Position numbers and translations under genes: made by a program
Shown here: piece after piece, positions 57,847-64,000 of the stretch
Position numbering within the stretch: the stretch's first letter is position 1
Layout: each line of letters starts with the position of its first letter
Notes under the pieces: model-generated
Seen by the model: only the letters and a program-made list of their open reading frames with translations
The model's database searches: none
What the model was told of the DNA's origin: nothing
Source: Coniferiporia sulphurascens
Taxonomy: Eukaryota; Basidiomycota; Agaricomycetes; Hymenochaetales; Hymenochaetaceae
NCBI GenBank assembly: GCA_002794785.1
Contig: NBBA01000014.1
Coordinates: forward strand, 992,001-1,056,000
Direction of reading: 5' to 3'
Length of the DNA stretch: 64,000 nt

Positions 57847-59047
57847 CCTTGGAGTATCCGTCTCACTTCTATTCGTGCTCCCTATTTACCTACTCTATTG
57901 GTCTGTATATACTAACTACGCGTCCTCTACTCTCTTTATTTTCTTTGGCATACGACTCGGATGTACCACCCTCATTCTTCTTGAAGTAACTCACACCCTT
58001 CCCTCGTTAATTTCAACCCTCCTCCCAATTACCTTTTACTTCTTTATTCTGCAAGAGCCGCACATATTTTACGTTCATATTCATCTTCACGTTTATATTT
58101 TACATTTTACATACAGCCCGGCCTAGGCCCTACCCCCCCTCCTTTATCTTCACCACGCTCGGAAAGTTCCCGTCACGGTCTTTCCGCGACGGTAACTCGA
58201 CCCTCCTGTAGTAGATTATGTACACTGTAGTCACAATAGATCTGCTTTCATCATCCATTTCTCGTCTCTGTTTCGCGCCAACTAAAAGATGATCGGCCCG
58301 GGATGATCAGCTTCCGGAGACACATTTTCAGAATCCGGATGGCCGGATCGGTTTGAATCCTGAATGGCCTCACGAGTATCCAGATGAATCACTGGGAAGA
58401 TCCCCTCTATATTTCACGGTACCCTCTTTACCGCGCGCCTTCCTCGAGTATTCTGCAGTTAGCAAATGGTGTTAATGCCAAACCACGATGACGCCTCGAA
58501 GTGCGGAAGTATTAAAGAGGATTATGTAACAAGAGACCAAAGCAGTAATCCGGATCAGCGGATCATTAGCCCCGGACTTTGTGGCACCAGCACGGACGAT
58601 GCCTGTAGGAACTGCGACTCGGGGGGAGAAAGAGGGAGAAGGATGAGAGACGGTACGAGTTAGCTAGGGATGGTATAAGTAGGATCTGAAGCCCAGAGTT
58701 TGGCCACAAGGAAAACGCCACACGGTAATGCACAGTTATTGCAGAGATTATATCGGATGCACGTAGCAACATCTCCTAGTGATAGAAGATTCAACCCACT
58801 GTCTGCTTTATCACCCCCAGAGAAGAATTCATAATATCGATTTTGGAAAGGCATGCAACAAGCACAAATTTCTCTGCGTTAAACACCTAAGACACATATG
58901 AGTCGCTAGCATTACTTCAATTTATGACCCTCTATGTCGGCATCGTTATTTCCAAACAGCATCAATAGAAGTGGTTTCGATAACACCCTACCTAGTAAGC
59001 GCTTCGCATTACAATATGGGCCAGTATATCGTCCGACCTTCCATTCG
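57847..59047. other. Intergenic region between convergent genes
   Basis: C/T-rich 3' flank of the preceding gene up to about 58110, then ordinary DNA to the P450 stop. No gene or repeat supported. Confidence 0.5.
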
Positions 59048-61439
59048 TTAATTCTTGACTAGAGAGACTTTCATCGGGAGCCGAGGCATCCCATCCGTTG
59101 TACCCTCAGCAATGGGGGAGTTAATGAGCCCGAATTCCCAGGTGATACTTGGACCGGGCTCAAAAATGAAGGTTTCGAGAAGGATGGACAGAACCATTTC
59201 TGAAGAGACAGGTAAATGCAGGTTGATGTGTTACAATTTGACAGGTTCAGCGTACTCATTTCCATCTCGGAAAATTTGAATCCACTGCAAAGACAAAATT
59301 AAATAATCTGAGTATTCGAGTCTGACCAGTTAAGCTGCTTACATGCATGCCCTCCCTCCACCAATGAACGCCATCCTGCAGTATTAATTAGGGAGCAGAG
59401 CATAAAAATCAGCATATACTTTGTATCTCCTTGACTAAGCAGAGTGTGACTTACATTTGAGAATAAACACCAGGCAGGTGTGCATCCGCAACACTCTCCG
59501 GCAGGGGCTTAAGCCAACGATCCGGCTTCCATTCTTCCGCGTCATCACCCCAAATCCCCGTGCTAAGGTTCGCACCCAGTATGGACACTATAATCCCGGT
59601 ATTCTTTGGAACGGGAATCTCTTTGATTTCCGTTTTCCCGTCGACTGACTTTATGGGCCACTTGAGAGGAAGGATGCCATACTTAACCGCCCTTTGATAC
59701 GAATGAGATGTGCGCACGAAGATAGGCCTATAAAAAGATATGGACATACACACGCTCGACATAGGAAACAGGAGGGTACGCGCGCATGGTTTCGCGGCAG
59801 ACGGCATCAAGATACGGCAATCCCTGGAGAGTATCATAGTCTAGATCACCATATTCCCTGCGTGCCGCTGTCACTTCCTCGCGTAGCTTCGTTTGCACAT
59901 CTGGGTGGGTAGACAGAAGATGGAGAACGCGGCTAACCGCACTTGTCGTTGTGTCGTGTCCAGCAACAATAAATGTACTTTAGAGTAGGTTATTTATAAG
60001 TAGTCTGAAAAAATGGAAGGGCAATGCTAATCAGCCATGCACGCACCTCATGTGCCCAAGCAGCTCTGATTCGGGTAAGTCAGCTTCCGCATTAGCTTTG
60101 ACTGAAAAATGCCAGTCTTTAAGTATAAATGACGCGCAAGAGAGAAAACACATACGCAGAATGCTCATGATATCCTTTCCCTTGCCTACCTGGGTAAGTA
60201 CCGCATCATCTCCCCTCTCGATAGCCTCCCGTTTCTCGCGTAGAATTCCCCGCGATGAGATTTCCAGAATGTCCGTTACCTCTCGTATTTCCTTGACTGA
60301 TTTAGACGGAATAAAATCTAGAACACGTCTTCGAAATTGCGGGGAGCCGAGTTTGACTGCTATAGGTAGGATCCTCTGCACGTAGAAAAGTTTGAAGAGA
60401 AGAGGACTGCAAAGAATAATGGGAATATGAGTCTGGATTATCCTTTCTACCACGCCGAAAGAGAGCAAGAAAGCACAGGTTTATAGCATGATGCGGAAAA
60501 TAGGCTCACAGTAACATCTTGAGTGCATCGCTATACGAGTTCGCCTTCTTCTCCTTGTCTAGTGCTGAGAACGAGTAGCCGAGTCCTCCTTGTCCGATGT
60601 ATTCAAGTGCTGCACGAGAAACCCACGACATGACATCGATATGCTCCTTGCCACCGCGAACCTGAACATCGTGCGAAAGGCCATCTCGCAACTTAATGGT
60701 AAGACTTCAGTCAGTTCTTAGTTCGGCTTTATTAGAATGCCCATTAGTCACTCGCCTGGTGGGCTATGGGATACAACATTGGCAGCATATCGCGCATATG
60801 CTTTGAAGAGAAAACAGGATTGAGCATCTTGCGTTGTTTCTTATGTTCCTCGCCTGTTGACCAAGTTATATTCGATTTCTCTACACGTTCTCTCTGGGAA
60901 CACACTTACCAAGGGTCGACACAAGACTTTTTCCCACAGTTATCTTGTTTGTTCTGAGGTAGAGGCGGTATTAAGAAAATATACCTCTAGGAAGTGGGTA
61001 TAGACTTACTCCAAAAATACCTTCCCCTCTTCGAAGGTGTGTTGATCTTTTACGAGAACATTGTGCAAAGCAAGGGGATCCCAAACATAGAGATAATCGT
61101 TCTTATAGGGTATCAGTATACTTCTGCCAGAAGGGGGAGGTTTATAACTGACCCCAAATTCGCCTTTGATTTTGGAGACACCACCGTACTCCTTCCTGAG
61201 CTTTCGGTGAAAAGCCCAGCTGTTCTTATTAAACAGTTGTTCAAAATTTCCTGAGGGCCCTGCATGAGAACTTTTTCAAGAAACGGCGAGGATATGCACA
61301 TCGTACCTACAGACCATGAGGCACTAGGTGGACCGGGAACGCAATGTAGAGGGGACTTTGCAGTGAGAGCACGCACCCCGCGCCAGAGTGCGTATGTGAG
61401 CAGGAGTACCGTACATGCTTGTACAAGAGAGTTGTCCAT
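59048..61439 (-). CDS. Cytochrome P450 monooxygenase, 12 exons, intact
   Basis: Minus-strand exons 61439-61307, 61259-61010, 60953-60910, 60853-60756, 60691-60510, 60406-60156, 60101-60047, 59977-59750, 59691-59455, 59375-59343, 59284-59256, 59199-59048 join into 563 codons. N-terminal membrane anchor (about 8-20, ACTVLLLTYALW) and proline-rich hinge (VPGPPSAS). I-helix AGHDTT at 343-348, ExxR at 400-403 (ETMR), heme loop FIGGGRACIG at 496-505 with Cys503 as iron ligand. The intron after AHQ (60755) has a GC donor (GCGAGT). It is a microsomal class II P450 needing a P450 reductase. The substrate is unknown, and I do not assign a CYP family, though the (T/A)FIGGGRACIGFKFSEME loop is common in Agaricomycete multi-copy families. 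TATAAAA lies about 52 bp upstream (61491-61497). Confidence 0.93.
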
Positions 61440-62015
61440 TGAACGAAGAGTCGAATGTGTAGACGACTCTATCCTTGACTCTGGGACGTCTTTTATAGAC
61501 GATGCTGTTCTCGAAATCGCTAAAAGCAGAAATAATGCCTCTAAGAGCAAACGACATGGTAGCCGACGGTCGGACAAAAGTGTAGAGATGAGAAAGAATA
61601 TACGGGCCGCTTCATCAGCAATTTTATGCCACACTCTGAGCAATTAAAGCGAGCACCGAAAAGAAGAAAGCACCGCAGTTGGGTGGGAGACTCTAGAGAA
61701 GACACGGTGCAGCAATCAGGCAATAGAAGCAGTTGGGAGGTGCCGGTTAGTGACGAATCAGTCAATGCCAATGTAGTGTACTATATGTATATGTCCTTAT
61801 GAGTCGTGCTGTCGTCACGAGGCTGGATCTGGAAGGCGGAGGAAATAAGTAGCACATCACTTGCCCGACAAAGGCCTCCGAGGGGAATTGGAGCCTATTC
61901 TGTTGTGTAGACCTCGGAGTTTATGTGGCCCTGGCCTCCGAATGAAAGCCTTTCCTTCCTAGTCCAAATTTATGAAATGATGGACGTAAGACCAGTCCTG
62001 CTGAGTTCTACCCCC
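61440..62015. other. Upstream region of the P450 gene
   Basis: Promoter (TATA box at 61491-61497) and spacer. In-frame upstream ATGs exist but precede the TATA box, so they are unlikely starts. Confidence 0.5.
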
Positions 62016-62018
62016 TTA

Positions 62019-62453
62019 GGGCCCGCTCGGCTGCACAGGTTAGCTAACTTTTTGCTAGTTAACTGAGAGTGACGGTACCCTTGTCACATTGATTGTATCA
62101 CATCCTAACCATATATAGTATTTTAGTCATTGATTTCTTTCTTTGGAATGTTCTTCTTACCAAAAGAGGGCTAAGATTACTCGGCCTGTCCGTCGGTGAA
62201 GTAACACAGGTGACTTCCTTATGGGGGACTGGAAGTTAGCTAAAAAGTTGACTTGTCACTGGTGTGACTCAATCTGCCGGTATGCCGTATTAATTAGCCT
62301 TCTTTATAAAAGTTCCATGGTTTTATATGGAGTTTTTGATAATGTAATTGGTCTAATACGGTTAGCCTATCAGTGTAATCATTGTGACCAGGGTGCTGTC
62401 ACTTTCAGTTAACTAAAAGAAAAGTTGGCTAACTTGTGCAGCCGAGCGGGCTC
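62019..62453. mobile_element. PIF/Harbinger-like MITE, TTA target duplication
   Basis: Inverted ends GGGCCCGCTCGGCTGCACA (left) and GAGCCCGCTCGGCTGCACA (right, complement) extend into a longer imperfect inverted repeat (GTTAGC(T/C)AACTTTT, TTAACTGA(G/A)AGTGAC, ACCCT(T/G)GTCACA). TTA flanks both sides (62016-62018, 62454-62456). 435 bp, no transposase. The TTA duplication and GGGCC-type ends fit PIF/Harbinger. Confidence 0.75.
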
Positions 62454-62456
62454 TTA

Positions 62457-63391
62457 GTAGTTCTTGAATATCGACGACAGAATATTCTTTTTGCTTCAAT
62501 GAAAAGGCTAAGGGTGGTATCTAGACCTCCGGAGTGCGGCTGGCATATAATGTGAACTTAGCAGTGACTAAAAGGAATTTGCCAATGAAAATGGGTCATA
62601 TTGATTATGTATTCCCTCCCCCGCTGTTATTAGCGGATGGCACGCTTGGCGGGATGAGGCTCTGTTTTATTAGTGGTCACCAGCCCCTCCGAGTCTCAAT
62701 TCGATGTTAACGCGCAACCGTAAGGAAGATGGAAGACCCAAGAACGTGACAGATTCCTTTTCGTTCCTTTTTGTGCAAGATTTGTGCAAATAACTCAGCC
62801 CGGGTCGAAAGGACTCTATATTGTAGAGTAGTCTACCTGTGCAAATAACTAATATATACGGCGTTAACGATGCGGGCGCCTACGAAAGAAGAATGGAAGC
62901 GCTCACCTCAGCCCGGGTCAAAAGGGCTGAGGTGCGCGAGGGCCTCGGGCGTGACTATATGCGCCTGACTGTACAGTTCATGACTACACTACCAAACAGG
63001 GAATACGATCGCCGCGAGCTGACCAACCACATACACTCATAAGATTTTTTTACACTTAATGGGTCCGGAGTTGTTGTAGTAGTAGTGCAAGTATTTGTAG
63101 CGTCGGAGTTACATGGGACGAGGAATGAACTTGAATGAGTGGAGGAAAGGACAACCGAGATGGTAAGCCCAGTTACGTAAACGGTGTATAGGGTAATCGA
63201 CCTCAATCTCGGAAGCAATTTTGTTGATCTCATAAATTGAACATCCAAGCGGCTGGCACTGCTGCATTTTCTTATTGGCCTTAATTATACAATAATACCA
63301 GTCTCTTGTCCCTCGTAAACCTGTCGGTATTACCAGATTAATTTCCCGCCGAAATAGAAAGAAAATTAAAGACCATCCAGACTTCAGACAA
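62457..63391. other. Spacer with hairpin repeat copy 3
   Basis: No gene recognised. Contains the hairpin-pair repeat at 62794-62934. The rest is ordinary intergenic DNA up to the stop codon of the hydrolase. Confidence 0.45.
62794..62934 (-). repeat. Hairpin-pair repeat, copy 3 (inverted)
   Basis: A perfect 11-bp stem CACCTCAGCCC / GGGCTGAGGTG (62904-62914 and 62924-62934) has a 9-base loop. Loop and inner stem recur at 62794-62816 as CTCAGCCCGGGTCGAAAGG, 87 bp away. Read on the minus strand it has the same order as copies 1 and 2. Confidence 0.6.
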
Positions 63392-63690
63392 TTAGACATC
63401 CGGCGCAGCCAAGAAATCCCCTACAACACGCATATACGATTCTCGCTCCTCCCAATGCGGTATATGGCTGCTCTCCGGAAATGTATACCACTTTGCGCGC
63501 GGGATGCTCCAGAAGAACGGCTCGACGCACACTTCGTCGTATCGCCCGTTGAGGATCAGCGTCGGTACAGCGATACGGTGTAGTTTGGGGATGATTGTCC
63601 ATTCTTTGAGTGAGCCGGTGATGTGGAATTCGGAGGGGTCGTCCCTGTGCGTGCAGAGCAGGGTGAGTACATCCATAAACCACGAAGTGA
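63392..63690 (-). CDS. Alpha/beta hydrolase (proline iminopeptidase-like, S33), C-terminal part
   Basis: Only the last exon or exons are visible. DPSEFHITGSLKEW is followed by TLILNGRYDEV (catalytic Asp loop) and FPESSHIPHWEE (catalytic His), ending DFLAAPDV at the stop 63392. The pattern matches the C-terminus of prolyl aminopeptidase-like hydrolases common in basidiomycetes. The nucleophile Ser part is not in the window or was lost. The 5' boundary is uncertain: an acceptor GCACAG lies just before GGACGACCCC at about 63642-63650. Confidence 0.7.
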
Positions 63691-64000
63691 GGGGAAAGTG
63701 TGTTGGAATTATAGAGGATGATCCTTATTCCATAATAGTATATGTTGCCATCAGCTCACTGTGCCTAAGCTCGCTTATGTAAATCCTTTTGTCTACTGTA
63801 CAGTTCATAGCATATAGTCGATCGTTTTGCATAGGTAGCACCTCAGTACTTTGACGTTGTACTGAGGTGAGTAGTCTATGTCCCCATATGCACATATTGT
63901 AGACTGATTATCCTTGCAGCACGTACAGGTATTTACATATCAATAGAGTACTTTGACGTTGTACCGTGACTGAGCGTGTACAGATTTCTACAGAGAGGGA
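63691..64000. other. Window end: intron or 5'-truncation region with hairpin repeat copy 2
   Basis: I could not find the missing 5' exons of the hydrolase here. The stretch holds the hairpin-pair repeat (63839-63970). Confidence 0.4.
63839..63970 (+). repeat. Hairpin-pair repeat, copy 2
   Basis: A perfect 11-bp stem CACCTCAGTAC / GTACTGAGGTG (63839-63849 and 63859-63869) has a 9-base loop. AGTACTTTGACGTTGTAC recurs at about 63947-63964, 77 bp downstream, the same spacing as copy 1. GAGGTGAGTAGT directly after the hairpin is identical to copy 1. Confidence 0.6.

Noticed and set aside
61440..61643. Upstream in-frame ATG (61643) as P450 start
   Set aside because: It lies before the TATA box at 61491-61497, and the peptide from ATG 61439 begins with a normal membrane anchor.

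Overview
The window is nuclear DNA of a basidiomycete, most likely a wood- or litter-decaying Agaricomycete. The genes have many short introns (about 47-105 bp, GT-AG with some GC-AG). The protein families are typical of that group: Plavaka-type transposase, DUF6532-like protein, GH74 xyloglucanase with a CBM1, secreted LPMO-like proteins and a microsomal P450. I saw no rRNA, tRNA, CRISPR array or bacterial-style operon.

The left part (1 to about 35 kb) is an island of mobile elements and gene remnants. A decayed Plavaka element occupies about 0.5-7.6 kb, with a companion ORF and a transposase, both on the minus strand. The start of its transposase is split by an 840-bp poly(A)-tailed retroposon with a 14-bp target duplication. 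A ten-exon DUF6532-like gene (7.86-10.18 kb) starts divergently from it and looks intact. Next come a WD40 fragment cut by an LTR, a truncated Ty3/Gypsy element, a fragment of a KOW-like gene and a long multi-exon gene of unknown function (about 16.9-19.3 kb). Minisatellites and a foldback-like structure made of GATCCC repeats follow (19.6-22 kb), then a second degenerate Gypsy element on the minus strand (22.55-27.27 kb). Two LTR families are nested through this region. LTR-A (about 560 bp) belongs to the Gypsy element; two copies are solo LTRs with perfect 5-bp duplications. LTR-B (about 1.34 kb) carries an ORF inside its U3. From 29 to 34.3 kb lie AT-rich remnants of small paralogous ORFs, a nucleotidyltransferase-fold gene cut by a solo LTR, and small DNA transposons.

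The right part (36-64 kb) is mostly host genes. A 13-exon GH74-CBM1 xyloglucanase (36.2-39.4 kb) is followed by four tandem minus-strand paralogues of exactly 192 aa. These are secreted proteins with an N-terminal histidine after signal cleavage (40.1-47.9 kb). Together they make a secreted polysaccharide-active or cell-wall-active locus. Then come a septin-like pseudo-GTPase with a C-terminal membrane anchor, two serine/proline-rich proteins of unknown function, a 12-exon cytochrome P450 (59.0-61.4 kb), a PIF/Harbinger-like MITE and the 3' end of an alpha/beta hydrolase.

The most unusual signals are the ORF inside LTR-B, evidence for a roughly 8-kb inversion through inverted LTR-B copies, a small repeated hairpin with compensating stem changes found at three sites, the foldback structure with minisatellite arms, and the retroposon family with a conserved leader but divergent coding part. 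Exon joins were worked out by hand and tested only by reading-frame continuity and family resemblance. No similarity search was run.
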